Shown here one piece after another: positions 22,780 to 34,555 of a stretch of 64,000 nucleotides of DNA. Made by a program: the position numbers and the translations under genes. This DNA is from Apis mellifera (taxonomy: Eukaryota > Arthropoda > Insecta > Hymenoptera > Apidae): contig NC_037639.1 of NCBI RefSeq assembly GCF_003254395.2, positions 10,769,037 through 10,833,036 on the forward strand, in the 5' to 3' direction. How positions within the stretch are numbered: position 1 is the stretch's first letter; each line of letters begins with the position of its first letter. The notes below the pieces were generated by a model that made no database searches, had not been told where the DNA came from, and saw nothing but the letters and a program-made list of their open reading frames with translations.

Positions 22780-22900
22780 GCGTTCGTGTGCGGCGAAGCC
22801 GGTCGTCGGTTGCGCGCGCTTTTTGCCCGCCGCTCTTATTATAAAACCGGTGGAAATCGTTATTAGCATCTGTCGCAGTGTTTCAGATCGTTGAACGATT
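22780..22900 (+). promoter_or_regulatory. Candidate TATA promoter
   Basis: TATAAAA at 22840-22846 follows a CpG-rich 60-bp segment (from about 22780). CGCAGTGTTTCAG at 22874-22886 has a CAGT resembling the insect initiator, though the spacing (about 37 bp from the TATA start to the A) is a little long. No ATG-started, convincing frame lies downstream, so any product would be non-coding or spliced. Other TATA-like words exist in the window without this context. Confidence 0.22.
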
Positions 22901-24517
22901 TTGCGCAACCAAGGCGAAAGTGGGTTAAACGCGTATAATTGAGCTAATCTTAATTAACTGCCTCCGAGGTTTCGATACCTCGACGTGTTCCATTCTGAAT
23001 AGAAGAACTTCAACATTGATCTGAATTTGAAATCTTTCAATTTTTTTTTTTCTCTTTTTTCTCTTTTCTCCCCTTCGAAATCGAGTGAGTCGAAAGATCA
23101 GAAATCACGCAGAAGACGAATTAATCAACTTCAACGAGAGATAAATCGTCCGGTTTCTTCGGGATAGATATTAATTCTACTCGAATAATTGCACGTACAC
23201 TTTATTAAATTCTAATTAGGTTATTTGACATAGATTCGCCCGTCTTCCAGGTAAAATTTGTTTCATATTTAATAAATTTTTCGTTCTACACGCGTATATA
23301 TTCTTTTCTTAATATTTTCCGTCAATTTCGTTTCCGAAAAATATCGTATCGGATTTTGGAATAATCCTCGAGTAAGAAGAGATTTGAAAAACCGCGATGA
23401 TTTGAAAAAAAAAGAAAAGAAAAATAAATCGCGCAGTAAAAAACTTTTGGCAACGGATATAGACAAGTTTCGCATTCCGATCGCATTAGGCCGCGTAAAC
23501 AAAAGATCAGGTGGTGGAGAGGAAGGGAGACAAGGGAACGCAATTTGCCGTATAGGTCTGCTTGTCTAATCTAGGCACGAGTCGTTTGTTGTTTTATGTT
23601 AAACGCTAAGTGTTCATTAGACCTGTTAAACGCGCTCGAATCGAGTCACGATGCCGTTCGATCGTCGTTGCGTCGCTCTCCTTGTCCTCGTAAAAGATCA
23701 GTCTGGCATTTTGTTCTGCTCGCCAACGTTAAGTGTAATATCGTTACGAATCGTCGTGTAATTGAAACCTTCGTGGGAGACGGTTTACGCGCGCTGAATA
23801 ATTGATCCCGTTGGACGTAGAGAACATACGTAAATGCGACAAACTTCTTCCTCGTATCCAACCATATTCCAGTCCATTGTCCACTTGCACTACGTCTCAA
23901 GTGCTACTCGGAATCTTTCGAGAAAAGATCTTTCTTTTATGCAGTGTCATCGAGAATAACTCAGCATCAACTATATACACGCACACTACGTATAATAAAA
24001 CTTCTTTTCATTCTGACGTAACAGGCCAACGTGAAATTATCGTATATATATAATAAAAAGCATCATATGAACCAATTATTCCAATTTCTCGATCTCTACT
24101 CGAAAACTATTTTCAATAATCCATCCGAACGATTTTTAAAAATGCATTGTACTCGAAAATTGCCTTCCGAGATAAAGAACAATCTATCTTGATTCTATCG
24201 GTACAATTCTAAAAAAAAACTTTCTCGACATAAACCGTGATTCTCTTCTTCATTCTCTCCCTCATCCCCCTGCTCCCCCCATTTACATAATTTTATCAAA
24301 CGAAATCGACGCTCAACGTCGTTCGCCTCGATATTTCATCCATCCGGAGGACCGGTATCGCGATCGCGAGCCTCGCCAAGAACCTGTCCCGCACGACCGA
24401 GGGGAGGGACCGACCCGAGAAAGGTGTCTCGAAGGAGACGGCGGCGGTGCGCGTCGCGCGAGAGATGATCGGTGGCCCGTTCGCCCGCCCGGCTTTTACT
24501 TTCGTGGCCGTCGTAAC

Positions 24518-24597
24518 GCGGCAAGTCGTAAGTCGGCGGTCGGCCGCGGGACAAGTACGACTTGTCCTTCGTGCGGTCAAGTCACGTAGACTTGACC
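24518..24597. promoter_or_regulatory. CAAGT/ACTTG palindrome array
   Basis: Six AAGT/ACTT half-sites fall within 80 bp. Four form two perfect 8-bp inverted repeats of nearly the same sequence: GGACAAGT-ACG-ACTTGTCC (24549-24567) and GGTCAAGT-CACGTAG-ACTTGACC (24575-24597). Two more (CAAGT 24522, TAAGT 24529) lie upstream. TCAAGT/ACTTGA is the core of NK-2 class homeodomain sites (usually TCAAGTG), so a dimeric or multimeric NK-like element is one reading. Two consecutive RNA hairpins is the other. Confidence 0.4.
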
Positions 24598-24618
24598 TAG
24601 TCTCGTGCTCCTTCTGGA

Positions 24619-24653
24619 GGGAGGGAGGGAGGGAGGGAGGAGGGGAGGGTGGG
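24619..24653 (+). other. G-quadruplex motif, eight G-runs
   Basis: Eight runs of two to four G separated by single A or T, including five successive GGG-A units. It fits the G3+N1-7 quadruplex rule on the plus strand and immediately follows the CAAGT array. Confidence 0.75.
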
Positions 24654-25950
24654 AGCCAGAAACCAGAGTTACCGGTGGCACCGGCGGTGGCTATCGAAAA
24701 ATTTCAAGGCCCTTCCCCCTCCCCCGGCGTACGCCATAATTACGGCCCGCCGCCGTCTCACACGCGCGTACACACCTTCTCCCCCGCGGCCCTCGCCCGT
24801 ATTTGTTCCAATTTGTCGGCTACGCCCGCCCGGTAATTGCTATTAAATCGCGCGATATCCGAGATTCGATCTCGTTTCGTTCGCCCGCTGTTTTATCGCG
24901 ATCGACGGATATCAGATGGCACGTCTGGCTAGAGTATCGTGATCGAGGACGATATCGCCTCGCCCTCCCTTTCTTTTTCCTCTTTTTTTCTTTCCGCCGG
25001 CAATCCTTGCCTCCCTTTTTTTTCGCCCCTTTTTTCTACAATTACGTCGTGGACAGTTCCGGGGAATTTGGAGGGCGGCCACCCTTCCAAAATCCGCGAA
25101 TCGAGCGTGTTTTTTTCGAAGTCGGTGAAATCGTGGAAATCGTAAAAAAAAAACACGCGCACGCGACGCGACGCGATTTTTATCGCGGACAAATGCTCGG
25201 AAGGGAGGGAGGGAAAGCGTTTTTTTTTTTTTTTTTTTTGCGGAGGAAAAGGAGCTTACGCGGCCGGATTACCAACCGATTTGCCCAAACCGATCGACCA
25301 ATTAGACGCGGTGGGCATTAGATGACAAAACGAGGCCGCGATTAAAATTACGCTTCTCTCTCTCTCCTCCTCTCCTCCCCCCCAAGCCGGGATTTCGCGC
25401 CAGGACAAATATTGTCGCGCGATTCACCAACCATGACGCGGAACGATCGAATTGTGGTTTGGTCGAGGCTCGATTGTTTTGTTTACGATGCGGGGTTGCG
25501 GAGATTCGCTTTGCGAGGGAGGAGGAAGAGAGGGGGGAGCAGAGTCGATGGACCGCGAGTATTTTGCGGTGGCATTGATCGATTATCGGTACGAAAATTT
25601 ATTAATTAAAATTTCTGAATTAAAAAAAAAGATTGAGCCGAAACTCTCTCTTTCTCTCTCGAGTCCCAATCGAGCTCTGATAATCGCTGCGAGTTTCGAA
25701 ATGCACGAGTGCGATCCCGAACGAAACGTAGCCCCCGATTTTTCGTCCGAGAATAGAAACGAAGGGGAAGATGAAGAAGCTCGATCGTTTTTCTTGCGCG
25801 TCCCTCTCTATTTGAGGAGCATCGGTAAGGAGGGAGGGGGAAGGAGGTGGAGAGGGGGGGAAAAAAAAAACGCGACTATCGCGTGCATAATGGGGAAGAA
25901 GATCCGTCGTCATTAAAACTTTTCTGGCGTCGGTACGCGTGCGTGCATGC

Positions 25951-25998
25951 GATTCTTTCTTTCTTTCTTTCCTTCTTTCTTTCCTTCCTTCCTCCGTC
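25951..25998. repeat. (TTTC)n / (TTCC)n microsatellite
   Basis: Tetranucleotide TTTC units grading into TTCC, all pyrimidine on the plus strand for about 48 bases. Confidence 0.93.
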
Positions 25999-28759
25999 CT
26001 CCTTTTCCTCTTTCCCCTCCTTCTCACGCGCTGGTTCGAGCACCGCGACTTATGCATGCGAAACTACACGCGCGGATTGCGTAAGAACCGGAACCCCATG
26101 CGGCGGTCGGGCGAAAAGATCCTCTTGCTACAATGCAAAACTTTCGGCGTTACGATTGTGTACGTACGTATGAAAATTTTGATTCGAATAGTTTTGAGGT
26201 GAAATAAAAAGCGAGCCAATTTATTATCTCCATATGCAGTGATGTATACAAACGTCTTGTCACAAATTAAATTTAATGTATAATTGATCTTTTCCAAATC
26301 TTATTCCTATTACTTTCGATATTATAGATTCTTTATAAATTTATTCGGTCGAAATAATATTCCAAGAATTTTTCCCCAAATTTATCCAATACAATTCTGG
26401 GTAAAAAAATATCTCATCAATCATTCTAACATCGATCGAATCGACTTTCCACCGTACGATCGAGCAAACGAACGGTGCGACTTGTTCAGAGATGGGAGAC
26501 GCAATATCTCGTTCGTCGAGCGTTCATGGCCGCCGCTTGTTTAATCCTTCCACGAAGGATGCGTCTCATGCGTCTCTAAGGCGGCTCTAACGCGGGGGAC
26601 AGGACTTTTAATATTCCATGCACAGTTAGGCAGGCCGCAATAACGCGACGTATGGATCGGAAACGATCGTCACCTCGGCCTTGCCCGACAAGCCAACACG
26701 ATTCCGTGGAAGGCGCGTCGCAAAGCAAACTTTTCGAGCCGAGCCACGATAACGCTATCGAGATAAGGAGAGGTCTACGTCGCGATACGGGTTTGGACGT
26801 TGGCCAAACGTGGCCCACGCTTTCGTTCCGACCAAACGTGTCCGTCGAACTTGTAATCCACTTCGTGAAAGAGGCCGGAGACGCCGGCGACTATAGCGTC
26901 TTTCCTGCGCCATTAACCTCGCGCGCTGCAAGGAATCTCGTAAAGGTCGGCTGCCAAGAGCGGAGCAAGATTTCCACTGGAAAATTTCCTCTCGCACCGC
27001 CCTGCGTCTCTGCTCTTGACATCGTTTGCCTCGTGCCAAATATCCCCTGGAGAATCCTCTCATCTTGATTTTCTTTTTTTTGGCGTTCTGTTGATCTGAT
27101 CTGTCTTTCGAAGATCGATTTCTTTCTCTTTTTCTCGAGATTTTCGACGATTTTATGGAGATGAGAATCTTTGAGAATCGTTTGACCGATCGATGTTAAA
27201 TCGAAACACTCGGTTTCTCTTTTTCCAAGAGTTCCTTGTTGTTTCTTAATTAAGTTGATTATTCTCGTACGATAAATAGAATGACTCAACGAATTTCCAT
27301 ATAATAAAATCGGTTCTCTGAATGATAATAAAAAGCTATCTCGTTGCGTTTTGCGAGTGAATTATTTTTAAAATCAATGGATAGAATAAAAAGAATTTCA
27401 AGAGAATTGTCAATCTGATATCATCATTCTCAAAAATCTCAACCCCTCGACTCGATATTCGCCGTGTTTCAGATTACAAATGACCTTGGCAATTCACGAA
27501 CAATAGCGCACACTACAAATAAGCTACATATCAAAGTTAATAACTGCACGTTAACCCTAATCCCCAAATATAATCCCATTCCTCAGCCACGACACGACGA
27601 ATAGCAAAACTTTCCCTCGTCCCTCCCCCCCTGCCACAATCTTCTCCCTAAATCCGCCTGCTAATCCATCATCCTCCCAGCACCCGTTCTCCCCCTTCCT
27701 TCCTTTCTCTCGCCCGAAATATCTCCAAAAAGACCCAAACCCCACCGTTTCCCTGCCGAATCTTTGCCCGAAACTTTCTCCGATTCCAACCACCTAATCT
27801 CTTCTCTAAACTTGTGTAAAATCTCTCTCCACCGTCACCTGGAACACCAAGGTTATAACTCCGACTCCAAAGCGACAAGTTGCGCCTCTTCTCCCTCTTT
27901 TTTCTTTCTTTCTTTTTTTCTTTTTCTTTTTTTTTAGAGAGGCGAAATCACGATTGCATTCGGTGACTGAGTAGTGGCGCGAGACGTGCCCGGATTTATG
28001 AACGAAGGCACGGCTGGCATCGTTCCAGAGTGTATCCATAGAGTTAGCGTTTATCGTTGCTCCTCGGCCGCGTTTCACGGCGCGGGGTTGCATGCGGCAG
28101 CAGCACGGTGGTTCCGCTCTGGGTGGGGTTGCTATTACCCTACAGAGCGTTAAATTATGCGCGAGCGAGGTTTTTATTGGCGCGGAAATCGCCGTCTCGA
28201 GTCGTGCAACTCCGGTCGAAAGATCTTTCCACGATGCCTTCTTCCACGGCATCGCAAGAGGGAAGGAGGAGGAAGAGAGGAATGGAAAGATGAGTCGAAG
28301 AGATCTTCGAGAAGGATCGATCGACGGGGAATAATTTCTTCCGACTTGGAGGAAAATTTAATTATCATCCTCGAGGAGAAGCGTGGCGCGTTTGTCGTTC
28401 CGAGTTGTGGAGGAGGTGTAAATAACGGTGCCGTCGTTGCGCGCCACGAATGGGAATTCGACGACTCGACTCGTTCCGTATTCGTTCGGCTGGAAAGCGG
28501 ACAGGTTCGATCGATGAAAGGGGATCGAAGGTTTATTAAAGGATGGAGGATCGAGATTTGCCTCGGCTAATTTCCAACGCGCGTCGAATAAATCTGGTTG
28601 CAACAGGGAAAACGAGGCAGGGAATCCGCGAGTCGTGCGCGGATAATTTTCATTGTCGCTCAAAGATCAGGGTCGCTTCGATGGCGGCCGCGCGTTATAA
28701 ATAAAATCGCTGCTGGATAAGCATTCGTTAACGAGAAATGGGACTGGAATACTGATGCG

Positions 28760-28793
28760 GTAGGAAGGTATATACCTAGGATCGTATACCTAC
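28760..28793. repeat. Nested inverted repeats GGTATA/TATACC
   Basis: GTA-GGTATA (28760-28762 and 28767-28772, with four unpaired bases between) pairs with TATACC-TAC (28785-28793). Inside lie the palindromes GGTATATACC and CCTAGG. It is a 9-bp stem with a bulge and a 12-nt loop. Confidence 0.45.
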
Positions 28794-29280
28794 GGTGGAA
28801 CGATCGCGGCCATCGGTTAAACGAGCAACGCGTGCATCACAAGACGAGACTTCTAGGAAGACTTTCTTGAATAGTTTTTTTTAGGGTCAGAGGCTAATAG
28901 AATATTCTTGCGATCGATCTTGCTATAGAGAGAGAGAAAAAAAGAAAGATAAAAGATAAAAGAAGGAGAAGGAGAAGAGAACTGTTCCGAGACCGTTGCA
29001 AGATATCCGAGTTCGAACGAAATAGCAGAAAGGATGTCGTTAACGATCGAGTCGCGTGTAAACTCGTTGAAGCACCGAATCATCGGTGGCACGTACGAAC
29101 GGCCAATTAAAAGTGGCGGGCCAAAGAGGAGAGAGGGCTCTGGTTCCCGCCAATAAAACCTGACGAGTAAATAAGAAATAATAAAGACGGCCTCGGAGAA
29201 GTTGGGGGTAGGAGGGTAGAGGGTAGGGGGACGGCTTAAGAATACGGTAGCCGAGCTAAGTTATATTTGATGCGTTGATA

Positions 29281-31140
29281 ATTTGTTTCGAGATGGGAAG
29301 AGGGATGGCGGAGGGAAGAAGGAGAGGGTGGGGAAGGGAGGATATCTGGCTCTCCTCGTTCGAAGCCCGCCTCGTCCCGATCTCACCTTCCTTCTCGCCT
29401 TCCTTCTTCTTCTCTCTCGTCCCTCTCTCCTTCCTCCTTCTCCTCCTCTGTTACGAGCGGACCTGTCAAGCTCATCATTTATTTCCCCCGACTCCGAGGG
29501 CCGAGAAAGTGAATCCTTAGCCCGCTTCCACTTAGACTTGTTCGTGTCGCGCACCATCTCGATCTGGGGAAAATTGTACGAGTCACACCAAGTTGTGTTA
29601 AGGAGAAGGTTAATGGAAAAGTGGGATAGTTTTAGGGAGCGAGAGGAGATTTGATTTTATATCAGAGAGAAAAGACGATCGAGGAGGACGTTGATTGTAA
29701 ATTGTTTAGCAAGGGAATTATTCGGTTACTATTATTCGTTCGATCTTTCGACTCGATATCGATTTTGTTTTTTGTTTTGTTTTTAGCGTCGATCGTTAGA
29801 GATTGGCCCGATCGATGGATTCGGTAGCCGCGCGTCCGGTTCTATCCGGCCGTGCAAGAACGATTATCCGCGGGGGATGAAGCGTGGCGTATCGACATGG
29901 ACAGGGCCGGTTCCGAGGGGGGAGGGATCGGTCCCGAACTCCAGAAGCATCGCTCGAACTTCTAATCTCTCTCGAGAATCTCTCGTTTCGTCCCGGATCA
30001 TCCCGTGTCCGACCAGGATCCGTCTGAAACACGGATGGATCGTTCGATTTCGAGCTTTGGCTCGATAGTTATCACGAATATTAGAAAAAAAAAGGAAAGG
30101 AAAAGAATATTCTTCTTGTTTCCTCGAATTCGAAAGAAATTGAATACGAAACGACAACGTCAAATTCAATTCGATACGATCGTCACGAATCTTGTTACGC
30201 ATCTTATCGCCATCTGTTCCCCCTACATTCCCAAACAACTCTGTCGTACGATAACTTCAAAATACGATACCAATAATATTATCTTCCCCCTAACTTCTCA
30301 ACTTCTTTTACGCTCTCAACTTAAAAATTAAACTAACTAAAGTTAAAAATCTGTTATATCCTATCGAGTAACCCGTGTTTCGAAACTCAGAATTACCTGT
30401 CGCCAGGAAGAAAATGGTCCCCTCCTCCAGTTCGATTGTCGAAAACCCGATCCGGCCTCCCTCTCGAAGGAGGGAGGGAGGAGACGTGAAGACGAGGAGA
30501 AAGGGGACAGCTGTCCGTTTCGCCTACACATTAATCCAGCCCTGGTCTTTAGGTATGTAAATGCGTCGCTATATTTAGACCAGTATCTCGGCCTGTATAA
30601 TACGTTGGGTTCGGTGGATCCTCTCCGCCGCTGGACACACGCTGCTGCCCTTACAGGTGTGCGTGTGTGTGCGTGCGTGTACGACTCGCGCCGATACGTA
30701 CACGTGCGTGCGTTGCAACTGCAGGACCCGCCAAACCGGTTACCCACGCGGCTCGTCGACACCAACACCACACCGTGACACCGACTCCAACACCGAACGG
30801 GGGCAGGGGGAGGGGAGGAGGAGACCTCCTCCTCCTCCTCTTCTCCCTCTTCGCATCGTCCGGGCGGGAACACCGCGGCTCTTCTGTCCTTCGTTCTTCG
30901 TCCATCTTTCCCCCGCCTCTCCGCCGCGCGGACACGCAGGGGTTACGCGCGATCCAACGCAGAGGTTACACACGCACACACACACGCGCGCGCGCATCAC
31001 ACACCTATCGACCGACCCATCGCGCCACGACGATTCGAAACCGCGATTCGGATCTCTCCTCGCGAGGTGTACGGTGTCGCTTCGAGGACGATGCACTTGG
31101 ATGCAATTTTGGACCGCGATTTTCATCTCGATTCGTTAGT
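29281..31140. other. Non-coding sequence with CT and GT/CA-biased blocks
   Basis: No gene recognised. 29290-29340 is purine-rich and 29380-29450 pyrimidine-rich. 30060-30360 is AT-leaning and empty. 30650-31010 is GC-rich with alternating purine-pyrimidine stretches (separate entry). Overlapping frames at 30361-31227 on both strands are Arg/Ser/Thr-rich and come from those biases. Confidence 0.5.
30655..30996. other. Z-DNA-prone alternating GT/CA/CG stretches
   Basis: GT/GC alternation at 30655-30682 and 30697-30713 and CA/CG alternation at about 30967-30996 (ending in a (CG)n core) are separated by ordinary sequence. CGTGTACG (30676-30683) and CGTACACG (30697-30704) are inverted, and extending the arms with G:U pairs would give a longer RNA stem. 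Confidence 0.6.
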
Positions 31141-31560
31141 TCACTTAGTTTCTCTCCGTCGAAAGGAAATTTTGATCGATCGAAAAATTTGTATCGAGAT
31201 TATTGGACGAATAATAGGCGATCTTGAATGACTTGGGCTGCGATTCAATTTGAACTTTGTTTGATTTTTTGTGAAAATGAAATTTCGATTCACCAAAAAT
31301 TTATGCTTGTATGAAGATTATCAAACGATCGTGGATTATTATTGATTTAAATAATTTAAATATCGTGATGTAATGATAGGCGATTTGGACTGCGATTCAA
31401 TTTGAACTTTGTTTGATTTTTCGTTGAAACGAAATTTCGATTGACCAAAAATTTATGCTTCTATGAAGATTATCGAACGATCTTGGATGATTGGAAATTT
31501 GGCCCGTTTGGATTTGGATTTTTAAAATAAAATAGAATTTCAAAGCTTGAGGAAAGCTGT
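31141..31560 (+). repeat. Diverged tandem duplication, 152-bp period
   Basis: A 98-bp unit at 31239-31336 is repeated at 31391-31488 with 8 mismatches and no indel (about 92% identity). The bases just upstream of each unit (ataggcgat..) also match with a gap. A more degenerate relative of the unit's second half is visible at about 31164-31210. The unit is AT-rich and non-coding in all frames. It resembles no transposon end I know, so local segmental duplication is the simplest explanation. Confidence 0.9.
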
Positions 31561-34262
31561 TTGTTCAGTAATCGTGATGTATTTATCGTACGATTTATTC
31601 GGATCAACTTTGATGAAAAGAAAATTTTCCCTTTACTTTCAATCCATCGTGGAATCCTTAAATCTCGTTCGATAATGTTATCTAACATATCGAGACCAAG
31701 TTTGTCTTGGAAAATTTCTACGATCGAGGATAATCCGAGTGTAAGAACGCACGTGCGCGTTGCGGACTCGACGCAACGAATGGACGATTATCGGGGAAAC
31801 ATCGGAGAATCCTGGGCATTCGTTTCCATCCGCGTGTCGCTCGCGCCATAAATATCGCTCGAATACGCGTATGCGTGCACGTGTACGCGCACAGACCGTG
31901 CACCCACGCCGCCCCTCCTCCCCCTTCCGATGCGGTTCGTGCGGTTACGTCAGGTATTAAGAGGCCGTGCCCCCCGGTGACGAAAGTCTCAAGGCTGCTT
32001 CGTACACGTCGGGGTTCGATGACTCGATGTTGTTTTCGCCGTAAAAATAGCGGGCCTTCCGATCCTCTTCGCCTTCCCGGAGAACCCAAGATTCAAAAAT
32101 TCAAACGTTGCCCAACGGATCTCGCCTGCTGTTTAATTAATTAATAACGTTAATAAACGAGCAACATCGAATAAAAATTTTAACCTCGAACAATCTCGTG
32201 CTTCTCTTTATACACGCATTTAAACGCGTAAACGTTTATTTGGGACGGATTCTCGTTAAATTAAGATGACAAAGAAAAAGAACGAAAACATGTACAATGT
32301 AACCAATCATTAGGAATAATAAATGAGAAAGAGTTACACGAGTATGATCGGGTTAATTTATCTGAATTATTTGAAGGGAAATTTAAAAATGGCTGGAATG
32401 ATTGATGGATTTCTACCGTATAAACCTACCAATTACACCAATTGCTACTTCCTCGTCGATATTTATATAAAACGAACTTCTATTTTGCAACGTTACTCGA
32501 TAATCGTTACGTCACTCTCCCCAAACTAATTCCCCAAACGCTCCTCCAATTCACTTTCAAATTTCCACTTAAACACTGTCCCTGGATCTCCATCTTAAAA
32601 ACGCGTCCATTTAAACCATCGCTCTTTATCCCACGAGCAGAAAACACGCAATAAACGCACATCCTTGGACAGACTGGCCATTGTCGAAGATTGACAGCCA
32701 GAGATAACCCTGTCTAATCCTAACCGTGATTCCATCGGATCCACGTGGATGCCCGTCCTTCCCATTATTTACTATTATTTACCATTGGTCGCGAATACGT
32801 TGGCGCTTGGCCGCGATAATTGGACGACGAGAAAGCAGAGAGAGAGAGAGAGAGACGTCGTGATTCGCTCGAGGCGCGTACACGAGTTCAACATCGCCTC
32901 AATCCAACGGGTCTGACTTTTCGAAATTACGAGCCCATTCACCGTTTCTTTCTTCAACGATGATCGTTTCCACCTTAGATAACCCCCTCGGCTGAGGGGG
33001 AACAAGAAGGGTGCTCGATAATGATATTTACAATTAGCCACAGGTCGAACGCGTGCGTGCACATCCGAGCAGCGATTAGTAATTGGTACTAACTTTTTCC
33101 TCCCCTCCTCTCTCTCTCTCCACTTTTCAAACGAGAGCTCGATACTCCCTCCCCTCCTCCCCTCCCCTTCTCGATGCAATTTATTCGGATTTACTGCGGC
33201 GTTGCGTAAGAGCGCGCACGCGGAAGCGCGGCCGGTCGCGTGTAATTTTCTGTGAAATAAGCCACGATCGAGGGTCGAACGTTAATAGATCGTTAAAAAG
33301 GACAGGCGGCCGTGGACGACGATTCCACGTTACACGACGTTCAGCAAAATAGGAACCGTCCGTCTTCTCTTTTTTTCCTTTTTCCCTCGAGCGAAGGGAG
33401 GGAGGGAGGGGCGAGTTGGCGCGTACCAGAGTTGCGCCGATTAATAACGCGGTACACCGAGGAAAATACACCTCTCTGGTAAACTAGTTCCCGTTAGAGA
33501 TGAGAGCTAGGGCTATTACCGTGCATTTTTATCGGCGCGCTTTATCGAACCGTAATTATTTCCGCGTAGCCGATCGGCCGTGATCAAAAAAAAAAAAAGG
33601 AGAGAAAAAAGAAAAGAGAAAAGAGAAAAAAGAAATAAAAGTAAAATAAAAGCGTTAGCGTTAAAAAGGGGGAGGCGAAAAAAAGTGGTTGCACGATGAC
33701 GTTGTACTTTTATTCGACGTAGGTTCGATGTTGAGCAAGGTCCGGTCGCGCGACGAGGCGTGAAACTTGTTCGATGACGAGCGGCGATTAAATTTTATCA
33801 TTGAACGTCGTTGTAATCTTGCTCCGATCGTTCCGTATATCTTATCAATCTTTTTCGACAGACTCGTAATAGACGCGTGTGATCAGATGTGCGGATTATT
33901 TAATTGGATTTCTCGAGTATTCAAAAGGCACGTAAAATTTTATTGTTAAAAAAAAAAAAAAGGAAAAAAAAATCGTAAATTTTAGACGATCCTATAATTC
34001 GATGATCCAAGAACCGTAATTGACTCGTATTTTGCCCGCGGTCGAGTAGAGAAGAGGAAGAAGAAACCGTTTCTAGGATCGATCAGAAGCTGGATGAAGA
34101 AATTGAGAAGGAGAACTTTCTCGTGTTGCTACCTTCTTTCTTGAAACGTTTCCCGGTAACCGGGCGTGGGGAAGGGAGGGAAGGAGCGAGGATCCCGAAT
34201 GGCCACGCGACAAATCGAGCCTCGCAGGGAGGCAATTGGCACGGGAAGAATCGAAAAAGGCC
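31561..34262. other. Unique non-coding sequence
   Basis: No gene recognised. Holds (GA)n at 32838-32856, a GC hairpin CCCCCTC-GGCT-GAGGGGG at 32983-33000, purine/A-rich sequence at 33583-33690 and an A-run near 33949-33971. 32140-32330 is AT-rich with a TTAATTAATTAAT homeodomain-like word at about 32134-32146. Confidence 0.55.
32983..33000. repeat. Stable GC hairpin
   Basis: CCCCCTC and GAGGGGG form a 7-bp stem (six G:C pairs) closed by a GGCT tetraloop. The flanks are non-repetitive. Confidence 0.5.
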
Positions 34263-34293
<31 letters not shown>

Positions 34294-34294
34294 C
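34263..34294. repeat. (GA)n microsatellite
   Basis: GA dinucleotides with one AAA interruption over about 32 bases. Confidence 0.94.
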
Positions 34295-34500
34295 AGTGGC
34301 CTGATGGAGCAAACGCATTCGATTCCATCGTTATTGTCCGAGTTTACCGCAATAAGTTTCCAGGATAATCTGCTCGCGTAGAGATAGAGAGCAGGAGCTA
34401 GGGGCCAGGGAGGTAGCAAGAGCGGATAATGACAGGCCCCTGACTCGTTAGGTGCCCGTAGACCACGAACAAAAAGGCCCGAGCAACCGAGGCGAGCAAC

Positions 34501-34555
34501 CACCGACCGACCGACCGACCGATCGACCGACCGGTCGGCCGACCAACCAACCAAC
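34501..34555. repeat. (ACCG)n / (ACCA)n tetranucleotide repeat
   Basis: Perfect ACCG units, then variants with ATCG and GTCGGCCG, ending in three CCAA units. The minus-strand frames here read as Ser/Val/Gly/Arg repeats (34398-34837) and are rejected. Confidence 0.93.

Larger units (their letters stand above)
20801..24300. other. Unique, AT-leaning non-coding sequence
   Basis: No gene recognised. Holds (AAAT)n at 21205-21228, a T17 run near 21643-21659, AACGACTAT repeated at 22073-22081 and 22090-22098, an AP-1-type palindrome at 22657-22667 and a TATA-like promoter candidate at 22840. 23140-23480 and 23990-24250 are AT-rich and otherwise empty. Confidence 0.55.
24301..25330. other. GC- and CpG-rich non-coding island
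   Basis: Dense CpG from about 24300 to 24960, then mixed sequence with T-runs (25225-25239) and a GCGAC repeat at about 25155-25172. Holds the CAAGT cluster (24518-24597) and a G-tract (24619-24653). Several overlapping frames (24296-24580, 24447-24836, 24803-25321) are compositional and match no family. A CpG island of this kind often marks a promoter or first exon, but I cannot identify one. Confidence 0.5.
25331..29280. other. Unique non-coding sequence
   Basis: No gene recognised. Holds a (TTTC)n tract, a G-run/A-run junction at about 25853-25870, CCAAACGTG repeated at 26804-26812 and 26832-26840, T-rich runs at 27900-27935, and nested inverted repeats at 28760-28793. The plus-strand frame 28157-28570 (137 codons) is the least repetitive one here but has no recognisable domain and starts without context. 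26190-26430 and 27280-27560 are AT-rich and empty. Confidence 0.55.

Noticed and set aside
28157..28570. 137-codon plus-strand frame with a protein-like second half
   Set aside because: No domain recognised, and overlapping frames in the other phases are also open; a homology search would be decisive.
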